Shown: piece after piece, positions 1 to 8,974 of the stretch
Numbering within the stretch: position 1 is the stretch's first letter
Layout: the number at the start of each line of letters is the position of its first letter
Assembly: GCA_003990745.1 (NCBI GenBank)
Contig: RBNI01005428.1
Location: forward strand, 1 to 12,585
DNA from: Jimgerdemannia flammicorona
Lineage: Eukaryota > Mucoromycota > Endogonomycetes > Endogonales > Endogonaceae
Length of the DNA: 12,585 bases
Direction of reading: 5' to 3'
The notes under the pieces: model-generated
Database searches by the model: none
Told to the model about the DNA's origin: nothing
What the model saw: only the letters and a program-made list of their open reading frames with translations
Program-made: the position numbers and the translations under genes

Positions 1-165
1 AATTTTATTTTTTAGATTTTTTTTTAAAGATAAAATAAAAATTTAAAAATAATAAATTTAATAATTTTAAATATCTCTAATATAAAACTATAATATATTA
101 TAATATAAAATATATTTATTTAGAGTATTTTTATTTAAATAATTAAAATATAAAATTTAATAAAA
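1..165. other. Extremely AT-rich block
   Basis: By my count only 7 of the first 165 bases are G or C, so the block is about 96% A+T, with A and T runs and no open frame worth naming. The composition changes sharply to about 50% G+C at 166-175, exactly where the minus-strand LINE ORF2 ends. It could be an AT-rich RIP-type isochore into which the LINE inserted, a very AT-rich LINE 3' tail, or an organelle-derived insert. The sequence alone does not decide. Confidence 0.7.
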
Positions 166-172
166 CATTGGT

Positions 173-3100
173 TCAGTTTTGGAACATACTGTACATATCC
201 TTCCACTACTCAATCCCCATAGGGGAGCCACTCCGCACACTCTCATGAATAAAGACCACTCTCTCACCCATGACTCCAACCCTCTCCCCACTCTATCCAC
301 AGATTTTCTCCACCAAATAGTACCTTCGACCCCCCTGCAATCCTCAACTAAGTCACCATCCTGTCAAGGTGTCTTCTATAAGGCTACACCACTACAATAG
401 CCAGACCTTGAAGCCTAGTCTCCTCCCATCCTCAAAAACAAATAACCAGTAACTGGCCAGCCCCACCCAAATGGCCAAAGCCCAGCCTAGTGTAAGCCAT
501 TCCTTCCCCACCCCCTCTACCAATCTATCCCTCAGATCCTCCCACCACTCCCATATGCCAACTCCTCTACACATTACCCCCAAATGATCTCCAACAGTCT
601 GCCAAAAGTTACTAAGTACCTCACACTCTCCTAGCCAATGTTCAGGTGTCTGCATATATTCCCCTTCCTGCCCTACATTATAACACTCTTTATAGTCAAA
701 GAAACCTCCCTTGATAAGATGACCCGAGTGGAAGTTGAGTATTACATTCCACCTCAGCATGCACCACTAGGCCACTCAGTACTTCAGCTGCATCCATCTC
801 CTCATCTCAGCACTCCAGGCCCAAATGCTATACCAGTCCCACTCCTTGCCGATTCCTACTTCTTGCCAACTACTAGGCCACAGATCCTGGCCAGGTCCCT
901 ATTGGCATTCTATCCCATTACTAATGTCAAACTCAATTAAGGGAATGCTGCCCAGCAATACTTGGTCCCATCTCCACATTGCTGGGTCCCAAGCTGTCTC
1001 CCCCTTTATTTTCTTGCTACCGAATTCCAATATGGTGCACTCCCTCTGCCACCCACCACCAGAAGCCTCTGTATCATAATTGTTTAATGTTCCAAAGGCC
1101 AACAAATGCTAGGAGATTGCCAGTTGAACCTCTTGGTGAGGACCTTATCTCCTAGACTTTCTGCAATAGGGGGACCCAACCTCCCCCTCTCAACTCCACT
1201 GCTCTCTTCAGCCACCATGCTCTCAAGCAGTGCAGCCTCTTAGGAAAGTCAACCAGCCCAAGTCCACCACTTGCCACCAGTAAGGATAAGACCTCCCAGC
1301 TGATCTGACTCCATCTTCCAGCCCAGATCCACCTCTTGGCCAGCTTCATCAATTGCTTCATCACCCAAGCTGGAAGTCCAGATGATAAGCCAGATACCAC
1401 AACTTCAGCAGCCAATAGACATTCAGAATTAAAACATGCCCTGCCAGAGACAATTGGTGACCCCCCCAACTCCACAGGGCCTCCACTCAGATTCCAATCT
1501 ACTGCTCCCATCAAAGTCTGAGTAAGATCAACCCATATACTGACAGATAAATACCCAAGTACTACACTGCCTCACTAGCAGGGACTATGGTTCCAATAAT
1601 CTCCCCTCCCACCAGACCATTGCCTAATACCATTGTTTCACACTTATGCCAATTGAGCTTAGTCTCCAAGTTCTCCTCATTTCACTCCACTGTTTCCTTG
1701 AGCTCCTCAACATCCACAATTGATCCCAGGCTGACCACTATGTCATCTGCATAGACCCCTACTTTCTACCCTATACCAAAGATAGAGAGCCCCACTATCT
1801 TCTGTCTGATTCTGTCTATTAAGGGCTCTAGGGAAAGAGCATACAAAATGGGGGACAGTAGGTCCCCCTGAGACACCCCCCTACCCAGGGGAAATGCTAC
1901 CCCTCTGTGCCCATTACACATGAGTGCAGCCCTACTTCCTTCCAGTAGGCTGATCATTGCTAACTAGAACTGGTACAGGACCCCAATCCTATCCAATACT
2001 TTTGCCAGCCAGACCCACTGCACCCAGTCATAAGCCTTCTCCTGGTCTAGAAAGACCAGTCACCCATCCAGTCCACTGGCTCGCACCCCTTCAATAACTC
2101 CATGAACCCAGACTGTGCCATTCCTATTGAGCCAGCCTCCTACAAAGCCCCTCTGCTCAACACCCAAGACTTGCTGAACCACCTTTTGTAGTCTTGTGAT
2201 CACTACCTTGATAACCAACTTTCTGTCCATCTCTGGTAACATAATCAGCCTCCAGTTCTTCCAGTTCTCTCACCTTCGTTTGTTCTTATAAAGCAATGTC
2301 ACCAGCCCCAGATCCTGTTCCCCCACCCATCTCCCCATCTGTAGAATCCAATCACACAGTGCCGTCATCTCACCCAGTACTCCTGAAACTCCCACCATCT
2401 TCTTTCAGAAGTCCCAGGGCAGACCATCCTCCCCAGGTGCTGTACTCAGTATTGTCACAGCAAGAACCTGGTGGATCTCCTCCTCTTATACTGACAAAGC
2501 CAATTTACCCAGCCTATCTACTTGTATAGGGTGCTAATCCTCCAATACTTGGTCAATAGCTTCAGCATCAGCCCCACCCTCCTCCTCACTCCACAATCCA
2601 CTCCAATACTCCTTTAACAATCCAAGAATGTCTTGTATACTATGCATCAATATACCATCAGCATTAAGCACCCCCTCTCACCTTTGTTGCACCCTTCTCG
2701 CCTGAAGAGCTCTAGTGAGATACATTGAGGGTCTCTCCCCTTCCTCCAACCCCTGCCAACAAAGCCATGCTGCAAACCCTGCACCCTTACCTCTTCCTCA
2801 TTCTGCAACACCTGTTGTAGTTCATTGACCTCCATTTTTGCCCTTCTCAATCTCCAATCCTCCTCTCCCTCTAATGTCGCCAGTCTCACCCAGTCCTCCA
2901 AGAGTCTAGATAGTCTACTAGAAACCCATCTCACCTGGCACCTCCTCTGTTTCCCAGCCTCCTTGCCAGCCTCACTCCAGTAGATCCTGGCCATCTCTTT
3001 TATCCTCATCTACTGAATACCAACTGGGGCACCTTTCTGCCTCCAGCACTCCACTCACAGTTGAATGTCCTCAGCCCACTCATCCTACCAGATCTTATCA

Positions 3101-3861
3101 TCTAATAAGGAGGAATTGAGATGCTAATGTCCAGGCCCATCCCCACTCCTCCCAAAATGCCCCTGGCCTAAAAGCCTCCAATGATCTGACCAAGGACACC
3201 ATTCCACCTCCAGTGACTTCCAAATATCCAAGCCCCAGTAGCTGGCTGTCAAAATCTAATCAATTCTTATCTCTAGGCCCCCCGCCCAGTGTGTGTATAC
3301 CCTCCTATCCCCCCAACATTCTCTACCCACATCTACTAGAGTACTCAGCCTTTCTACTTCCTCCCATGCTGCTAGTCCTCCACTCTGACCCTCAGCTCTC
3401 TGTCTGCCATCTGTTCTATCCATTAATACATCCTGGACCATATTGAAGTCCCCACTGAGCATATCCATCCCAATCTCCACAAGAATCCCACTCTCCTGTA
3501 GGCCCTTCACCCAATCTACACACTCACCCCATACAGTAGAGCAGTAGCAGGAGCCCACCATGACTGACTCCCAACCTGTGCATATCTACTCTCCTCAGAC
3601 CAACCTATCCCCACAGCTCTGCATATCCTGTATCTCCCCTCTGCCTTTCTGTACCAGAATCCTAACCTTGCCCTTCAAAACTGCCTCACCTCCCCATTCC
3701 TTCATCTATTCCAGTCTATCCAAATCATCCTCACACCTGATATCCTGCAAAAGGAAAAGATCGGTCTCCAATCTCTTCAGCCAAGTAAAAATATTCTTGC
3801 ATTGATAAGCACTCTGTAACCCATTCATGTTCAAAGAAAAAATGTTAGTTGTACTATTCAT
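173..3861 (-). pseudogene. LINE ORF2: endonuclease / reverse transcriptase, frameshifted pseudogene
   Basis: The product would nick target DNA and reverse-transcribe the element's RNA at the nick. The start is set at the ATG at 3861 (MNSTTNIFSLNMNGLQS), a typical opening for an AP-endonuclease domain. Endonuclease motifs are LQDIR early on, SGDFNMV (GDFN at 3453-3442) and SDHWRL (SDH at 3189-3181). The reverse transcriptase shows APGEDGLPWDF (from 2440), LLYKNK, a FVGG block, DQEKAYDWV, GVSQGDLLSPILYALSLEPL and the catalytic YADD (1753-1742). Downstream come GGLGLVDFPKRL and a HWLGEC motif. At about 1230 codons it has normal LINE length. The frame shifts near 2650-2700, 1520-1540 and 1110-1150, and stops occur throughout, several at expected Trp codons. 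The first Cys of the C-terminal CxxC is a Tyr (codon at 94-92 relative to 600, that is 694-692), so that motif is also damaged. The frame ends at TGA 175-173. Confidence 0.88.
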
Positions 3862-3892
3862 AGTGAAGTATGGTGTGTTATCAAGTCCTTCC

Positions 3893-5917
3893 CTACTGCT
3901 CTATGTTCATTTCCTTCTGCACTAAGTCTAGATTATGTTCTGCAGTCACTGCTTCCTCTTCAGCCCTCTGAGCCTCCAATCCAGCCAATAGCTCATTCAT
4001 CTCCCCTTCTGCCTTCTCCTCAAATTCCTCTTGGTACTCCAGGCAGGCTTTCTGCCAGAGCTGCAATCTATGATACTTGGTCTAGCAGTATTCAGCCCTC
4101 TCTCCAGTGACTCCCACCAACTCTATCTCTTGCTCCTTATCTACCTTATAGCCTTTCTTCTCCAGATATACTGCAAGAATTTCTGCCTTCAATGTCATCA
4201 CCACCCCATCCCCCTGCAGGATCTGCATCCAATGCTCATCACTCATTACCCTCAAATCCACCTCTCCCAGCTCCTTGGCCACCAGGTTGTTCATCATCCT
4301 GTATATTCAAAGTAGGTTCCCTACCTTCTTTCCTCCAGGGGTCGCCAGCCTCTCACCATCCAGTATTGTGGTGTCAGCCCCAGTACTTGTAGCCTCATTC
4401 CACTCCTCTGGGATGTCCACCAGTTCCTCCTCACCAGCAGTCACCACTTGTCCCCCTTTCGCCACCTCTGGAACTCCAAATTGCACCCACTGGACCCCTC
4501 ACATTGGCACATCCTTCACCACCCTGCTCTGGGAAGCTGGGCCTTGCCTAATAAGATGAGTAGGGGTTGGGGAGTCCTCCCACATCTCCTCCCAAACCTC
4601 AAGTGTACCATCAGCATATGGATTATTGCCACTCATCTCCCTGTTTTCACTGGCCCCCTTCCCAGCACTCCCACTACCCTCACCTGCCCAGACACTCACT
4701 TTGGCACCCCCTGCACCCCCCATTCCTCTTGCATCCTTTGGGGACCTATCTGCCATCATTGCCAGCAGTTCTTTCTGTTTCCTACATCCCTGATCTTGTT
4801 CCCACTGCACCTTGCTCACTCGAATCCACCTCTCCTCCACTATCTCCAAGTGCTTCACCTCCTCAAAGGCCTTCCAAGCCTTCACCTACTGCTTTACAGC
4901 ACCACTCAACTCTTCCAATACTTCTAATAAGTCCTCTTCCTCCTCCTCACTCCCCTTCACCCTCATTACCTTGCACAAGATTGCCCCCCAGACTATCCCT
5001 GAAGGCCAGTCCCTTATCTTCCTGGTGGCTTCCTTTCCTGCCAGCTGAATCCTCATATTTATATCCCCAGTCCTGAGTGAGATCCCCTCCCAGACTCTGA
5101 ATCCTATACCTACCACCTCTCTATACTCTGCCATGACCTCCTCAACTCTCCTTCTCATCTCCACTGCCATCACTGTGGGCACCCCTTTCACCAGCAGTTG
5201 GACCACCCTGGGATCCTATTTCAAGCAGTGTGCTATTGGAATACATATCTCCCCAACTATCAATCCAACCTTCAGTGCTTCCTCCAAAAGCTCAGCCTCC
5301 TCAAAGCCCACCTCTACTCCCTCCAGTCCCTTCTGAAACTTTACAGATGCTGCTCCAGCCACCTGCTTAGCAATAAGTCCCAGCACTATTTTTGCCATCA
5401 CTGCTAGGCCCCGGAAGCACAGTGTTACCATGTATACTGAGATCAATTTCTTGAGTAATGGTGCCACTGCCAGGCCTATCACACCATCTGCCAAATCTTC
5501 TTGTCTTCCAAGCCCCAGTCACTCAGCCATACCATCAGTCATCACATCTGGATTTTTTTCCAGATTGGTAGTCCTATCTCCATCAGCTGTCACGCCCCCC
5601 TCAGCTGCTACACCACTCGCCCCACCTCTCTCCCTGCCAAGGGCTACTCCCCTCTGTACTGCCGCCTTCTCTGTTTCCTTGCCTTTCCTCAGCCAACCCC
5701 CCAGCCCTGACATCTGCTGTCTCCCCTTTACTGTCTCCCCAAAGCTCACTCTCCCAGATCCCTGTCCTCCACTACTGCCTCCTCTCCTTCTGCATCCACC
5801 TACCAGCAGCCCCCTCATATCTCCCTCCAGGCCAGGGCCTCTCTCTACCTGCTGCCAGTTGAATGCGCTCAGGTCATCCTACCCAGTACACATCTCAAAT
5901 TACCTATTGGTTGCCAT
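3893..5917 (-). pseudogene. LINE ORF1 (gag-like RNA-binding protein), pseudogene with in-frame stops
   Basis: ORF1 of LINEs normally encodes a nucleic-acid-binding coat protein. Here one reading frame runs unshifted for about 675 codons from an ATG at 5917 (MATNR) to a TAG at 3895-3893, with a back-up TGA 12 nt further on. About eight in-frame stops interrupt it; those in LK*DPRV and KQ*VKAW fit TGG-to-TAG decay. The N-terminus is basic and Gly-rich (GCRRRGGSSGG). The middle holds hydrophobic and helical stretches (APLLKKL, RRRVEEVMAEYREVV) and a Glu-rich run (EEEEEDLLEVLEEL). The C-terminus (LEYQEEFEEKAEGEMNELL) should form a coiled coil. I see no CCHC zinc knuckle. Identification rests on position before ORF2 and on a paralogous fragment at 6003-6218, not on a recognised domain. 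Confidence 0.75.
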
Positions 5918-6002
5918 GTTGCTAGTCTCTTTTCTCCAAAAATGATGTTGTAGTTGCTTTCCAAAGGTTGTGTAACCCAAGTGGTACCAGAGAGAGATGT
6001 TG

Positions 6003-6218
6003 GCCAAGCCTTTACTCAGAGTCCATCTCTACTCCTTCCAGGCCTCTCAGGAACTTAACAGATGCTGTACCATTCATCTGCTTAGTAATCAGCTCCAAAA
6101 CCATCTTTGCCATCATCATCAAGCTCTAGAAGCACAAGGTAACCATAAACTCCAAGATTAACTTCTTGAGTAATGGAGCCACTACCAGGCCCATTATACT
6201 ATCAGTCAGGTCACTAGG
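6003..6218 (-). mobile_element. Second, truncated LINE ORF1 fragment of the same family
   Basis: Read on the minus strand this stretch translates as a diverged copy of the ORF1 segment at about 5500-5288. Shared blocks include APLLKKLI, MVTLCF, MAKMVLELITKQ and SVKFLRGLEGVE (copy 1 has MVTLCF, MAKIVLGLIAKQ and SVKFQKGLEGVE). It has an internal TAG. The right end stops at the LTR boundary (6218/6219) and the left end meets the 5' leader of LINE copy 1 near 6002. The two LINE copies lie head-behind-tail in the same orientation, so this may be an older copy broken by two later insertions, or a product of local rearrangement. Confidence 0.75.
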
Positions 6219-6980
6219 TGTAATAGAATGAACAGACAAGATGTGATGAGATAAGTGATCACATGATCTGGCAAGCAATGATATCATACAATTGAGTATG
6301 ATATATGAATGATAAATAAATGAATATGAAAAATAATATTTAGTTTATTCCTGACAATCAGTGCCACAGCAACTATTGCCACAGCAGCTGATCATTACCT
6401 AGTAATTGAGGTCCTGATCACAAAGTGTTTTTTACTACAAACTATCTAACAAAGGTCATGATCATAAACCTCATTATAGTTACCAAATTAGTCACTCATA
6501 CTTAGTCAGAAATCATGGACCAACTTATATAAATACCCCCCCAGTTTCCATCCAAAATAAAGCAGTTTTAGTTCAGTCCTTGATACATAAATCAAGTCCC
6601 CCCTACATACATACATTCCCCTGAGTCTTAGTAATGATATCTAAGTGACTCTAGTATTTCTGAATAAACTCCAGAAGCCTAGCTAACTTCTGCCAGAACT
6701 GAGACCAGTATAAAAATCCCCAAAGACTTAAGTAAACTTATTGAATCTGAATTCTAAGGTGAATTCAGTCTGTACATAGCAAATAATAAGACTCTTGAAA
6801 GATAGGACAAACCAGAAAGACCTTTGAAAGATAAGACACTACTGTTACAACTACTTTTAAGTGAGCACTTCCCCAAACTGAAGGCTTCTTAGTATATATT
6901 ATATACTAAGTCCCTAAGTAATACCTTATTTCTCTAAGTATTCAAAGGATTAGAGAGGGATAGAAATAAGAGTTATTACA
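6219..6980 (+). mobile_element. Solo-looking 5' LTR of an LTR retrotransposon (762 bp)
   Basis: The segment begins TGTAATA and ends TATTACA, a perfect 7-bp terminal inverted repeat of the TG...CA kind that bounds LTRs. It contains a TATA box (6526-6535), an AATAAA (6556-6561), and is followed two bases later by a primer-binding-like site and then by an ATG-initiated reading frame. It interrupts the LINE fragment ending at 6218. No second copy of the LTR occurs within the window, so the element is 3'-truncated or its internal part has been replaced. Assignment to Ty3/Gypsy rather than Ty1/Copia is not possible, because no pol sequence is present. Confidence 0.68.
6526..6535 (+). promoter_or_regulatory. 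Putative LTR TATA box
   Basis: TATATAAATA lies 308 bp into the LTR, followed by a C-run and then an AATAAA about 25 bp downstream. This order (TATA, start region, polyadenylation signal) is what the U3/R junction of an LTR would show. Motif-based only. Confidence 0.5.
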
Positions 6981-6983
6981 ACT

Positions 6984-6995
6984 TGGTAGCAGTGG
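6984..6995 (+). other. Putative primer-binding site of the LTR element
   Basis: TGGTAGCAGTGG starts three bases after the LTR's terminal CA. LTR elements prime reverse transcription from the 3' end of a tRNA; sites starting TGG pair with the tRNA CCA end, and TGGTAGC matches the usual start for initiator-Met tRNA sites in fungi. The match beyond the first seven bases was not verified. Confidence 0.55.
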
Positions 6996-7081
6996 ATTAC
7001 CAAGCCAAGAAGGTACCAAGAACACACTCCTGAAATTAGAATAAGACCAATCTTAGACAGGAGTAACCCCCAGAACTAACT

Positions 7082-7447
7082 ATGGATTCCCTAGGATCAA
7101 ACTCCCAAACCAGAGCTAGAGAAGCCCTTGCCATTAGGACCAAGTGATACTAGGAAACCACAGACCCAAGAACCCACCAGCTTGTAATTGGCCAGGCTTA
7201 CAAGGATCTATACCAGGTCTTTAGGACTTACTACCCAGGACTTAGGAATATAGTCAGCCACCATAGGTTCTACAAGCTTCTCTGTGGCCATATTGAAATC
7301 ACTAGGACCCCAGAATCTACTGCTGTAGCCACCCAGGATTTTCTAGATTATATCACACCCCCTGCTGTAAGAGAAGCAGCTACTAAGTAGATTACTTCTG
7401 ACAGATATTGTCACATCCCTACCAAGACCTCTCTCTACTACAGATAG
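7082..7447 (+). pseudogene. Broken first ORF (gag position) of the LTR element
   Basis: An ATG about 100 bp after the LTR opens a frame (MDSLGSNSQTRAREALAIRTK) with stops at codons 22 (TGA, 7145), 24 (TAG, 7151), 103 (TAG, 7388) and 122 (TAG, 7445). Between codons 24 and 103 it reads as ordinary protein (AYKDLYQVFRTYYPGL, FYKLLCGHIEITRTPES). Its position straight after LTR and primer site makes a gag-type coat protein the likely origin. I recognise no capsid or zinc-knuckle motif. The frame is lost where the 33-bp tandem repeat begins, so the rest of gag and all of pol are missing. Confidence 0.5.
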
Positions 7448-7479
7448 TACATCACAACTCAAGCCAACCCATGTACATA

Positions 7480-7742
7480 TTTAGCCTGACCCAGAATTAT
7501 ATGTCACCCATCTTTAACCTGACCCAGAATTATACATCACATGTCTTTAACCTGACCTAGAATAATACATCACCATCTTTAACCCGATCCGGAATAATAT
7601 GTCACCTATCTTTAACCTGATCTAAAATTATATGTCACCTATCTTTAATCTGACCTGGAAACATATATCACCCATCTTTAACCTGACCCAGAATTATACG
7701 TAACTCATCTTTAACCCAACTCAAGAAATATATGTGACCTGA
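7480..7742. repeat. 33-bp minisatellite, eight units
   Basis: Units that start with TTTAACCTGACC begin at 7480, 7513, 7546, 7578, 7611, 7644, 7677 and 7710, so seven spacings are 33, 33, 32, 33, 33, 33 and 33 bp. The core is TTTAACCTGACCCAGAAT followed by TATATGTCACCCATC-like sequence. Degraded, shorter derivatives continue to about 7815. One spacing is not a multiple of three and most frames hold stops, so it is not coding. It directly follows the broken gag-position frame. Confidence 0.85.
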
Positions 7743-7815
7743 CCCGAGAAATATACATGACCCAACCCTGACCCATATTTAACCCAACACAGACCTGTCT
7801 TTAATCTGTCTTTAA

Positions 7816-7968
7816 GCTATAAGGTACCAAAAAAAATATATTGCACATCTAAGATATATATTTAGAATAAACAAACAGAAACATAATTAGGAATCAGAAA
7901 TCAAAATGAAATCGGAAATAAATAGAAGTAAATCAGGAAAATAAAGAACTTACCGTTGTGAATAGATC
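7816..7968. other. A-rich non-coding stretch with a lone splice donor on the minus strand
   Basis: No supported frame is present. On the minus strand a perfect GTAAGT donor (7953-7948) lies 15 nt after the stop of the acidic-repeat frame. It could mark a 3'-UTR intron or a further exon lost to decay. Confidence 0.4.
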
Positions 7969-8491
7969 TTACTCTTCATTACTATAAACCAACTGATCAT
8001 CCTCCTTCTCATATTCCAAACCATCTTCCTCCATATATTTCAAACTGCTTTCCTCTATATCCTCCTCCTCTATATCCTCCTCTGCACCAACCTCCTCTGC
8101 ACCAACCTCTATTTCATCCTCCATGCTGACCTCCCTATGTTCCTCCACGCCGACCTCCCCATGTTCCTCCATGCCAACCTCCCCATATTCCTCCATGCTG
8201 ACCTCCCTGTGTTCCTCTGCACTGACCTCCCCATGTTCCTCCACACTGACCTCTCCTACACTGACCTCCCTATGTTCCTCTGTGCCGACCTCCCCTATGC
8301 TGACCTCTTCATGTTCCTCCATACCAACCTCCCCCATGCCAACCTCCCCCATGCTGATCTCCCCTGTGCTGACCTCCCCACTGACCTCTCCACTGGTGCT
8401 GACTCCTCCACCTACACTGACCTCTCTCACCTCTCTATCTTCTCCACCACCACCTCTCTTAACAAAATGCACAAGCCTGCTATCTATCAGT
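7969..8491 (-). CDS. Acidic octapeptide-repeat protein or exon, unrecognised
   Basis: The minus-strand frame is open from just after a TAA at 8493-8491 to the TAA at 7971-7969. It has no ATG, so it is either a downstream exon (possible acceptors ...GATAG and ...GCAG near 8478-8488, with a TAACTGAT branch-like sequence) or a remnant. It starts with a short basic Gly run (VKRGGGGED), then about a dozen repeats built from an 8-residue unit (EEHGEVSM) and a 5-residue unit (GEVSM). It ends in an acidic tail (EEDIEEEDIEES, EYEKEDDQLVYSNEE). All length variants between repeats are multiples of three, which argues for past selection on the protein. The whole is strongly acidic and probably disordered. 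No function can be assigned. The upstream neighbour (8527-8885) has a stop before any good donor, so joining the two is only a hypothesis. Confidence 0.4.
8115..8410. repeat. 24/15-bp minisatellite inside the acidic-repeat frame
   Basis: On the plus strand the unit is close to CTGACCTCCCCATGTTCCTC plus four bases (24 bp), mixed with 15-bp units such as CTGACCTCTCCTACA. The variation is a mixture of substitutions and frame-neutral length changes. Plus-strand open frames here are by-products of a period divisible by three. Confidence 0.8.
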
Positions 8492-8526
8492 TACATATAA
8501 AGCATTTTGTCATTCTACACTGGTAC

Positions 8527-8885
8527 TCATTCAAATATAGCCAGTAGTTTTTTGTATTCATCCATGATGATAATTCTATCTAGACAACCTTGCTTTTTCC
8601 ATACTTTGGTATTCACCTTGAAGCCAGTGTGGTATAATAAATATTCTACAATTTTTGCACAGTTTTCTATTACTCTTATGACTTCTTGCTTCAGTTGGTT
8701 GTCATGTACTTTCTTAATGCGTTTGTTGGCCACAGCGAAAGCATGCCTAATGTCTGATTTATAAGGCCTTTTCTCTGTGAGGTTTGGAGCATCTGGGAAT
8801 TGGTTTAGCAATACTTCCAGGTGGTATTTGAGCAAACATAATGACAAAAATGGCAATTGTAGCAAGATTTGTACTCTGGCCCAGG
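8527..8885 (-). CDS. Unrecognised helical-domain exon of the split minus-strand gene
   Basis: The frame is open from a stop at 8889-8887 to the TGA at 8529-8527, about 119 codons, without an ATG at its head. This fits an internal or terminal exon entered by splicing from 8975. Read with the acceptor at 8886 it starts TWARVQILLQLPFLSL. It continues LKYHLEVLLNQFPDAPNLTE, then a basic helical part (DIRHAFAVANKRIKKVHDNQ) and a Lys/Ile-rich end (IIIMDEYKKLLAIFE). Using the acceptor eight bases earlier (8894) gives a short Cys-rich run instead (YKSCYNCHFCHYVCSNTTW) that stops quickly. That run resembles the start of a BED/C2H2 finger and might once have joined the longer frame. Composition is protein-like; I recognise no family. 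It may belong to a transposase or a host regulator. Confidence 0.4.
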
Positions 8886-8974
8886 CTTAGAAGCTGGAGG
8901 ATATGTATATTTCAAATATTATTAGGAAAAAAATTCAGACATTGATTTAAAAAGAAAAAAAAAAAAAAACTAAC
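8886..8974 (-). other. Predicted intron with two alternative acceptors
   Basis: The donor is GTTAGT (8974-8969), followed by a long T-tract, a CTAATAAT branch-like sequence, and two AG acceptors: CCTCCAG ending at 8894 and TTCTAAG ending at 8886. The upstream exon ends in phase 1, and either acceptor supplies the two bases needed, so both give an open junction codon. At 81 or 89 nt the length suits fungal introns. Sequence-based prediction only. Confidence 0.42.

Larger units (their letters stand above)
173..6002 (-). mobile_element. LINE (non-LTR retrotransposon) copy 1, near full length, inactivated
   Basis: This is a two-ORF LINE read on the minus strand. There is a short 5' leader (about 6002-5918), ORF1 (5917-3893), a 31-bp gap, then ORF2 (3861-173) with endonuclease and reverse transcriptase. 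The plan and the single C-terminal Cys/His motif resemble fungal Tad-like LINEs; I see no RNase H domain. The 3' boundary is the abrupt change to AT-rich DNA at about 166-173, leaving almost no 3' UTR. The 5' boundary is inferred from where similarity to another LINE fragment of the same family begins. Both ORFs carry many stops, so this copy cannot move by itself. No target-site duplication could be confirmed. Confidence 0.85.

Noticed and set aside
2296..5945. Long plus-strand Pro/Ser-rich frames (for example 4448-5076 and 5430-5945)
   Set aside because: They are the antisense of LINE ORF1 and ORF2, whose G-rich coding strand yields Pro/Ser/His-rich shadows.
7480..7742. CRISPR array
   Set aside because: Units are contiguous and diverged, with no constant repeat alternating with unique spacers, and the context is eukaryotic.
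8123..8547. Plus-strand frames of repeats such as LHADLPMF and SPCSSMLT
   Set aside because: They are open only because the DNA repeat has a period divisible by three; the minus frame has frame-neutral indels and coding-like flanks.
8949..8969. Poly(A) tail of a plus-strand retroposed copy
   Set aside because: No retroposed sequence ends here; the run reads better as the T-tract of the predicted minus-strand intron.
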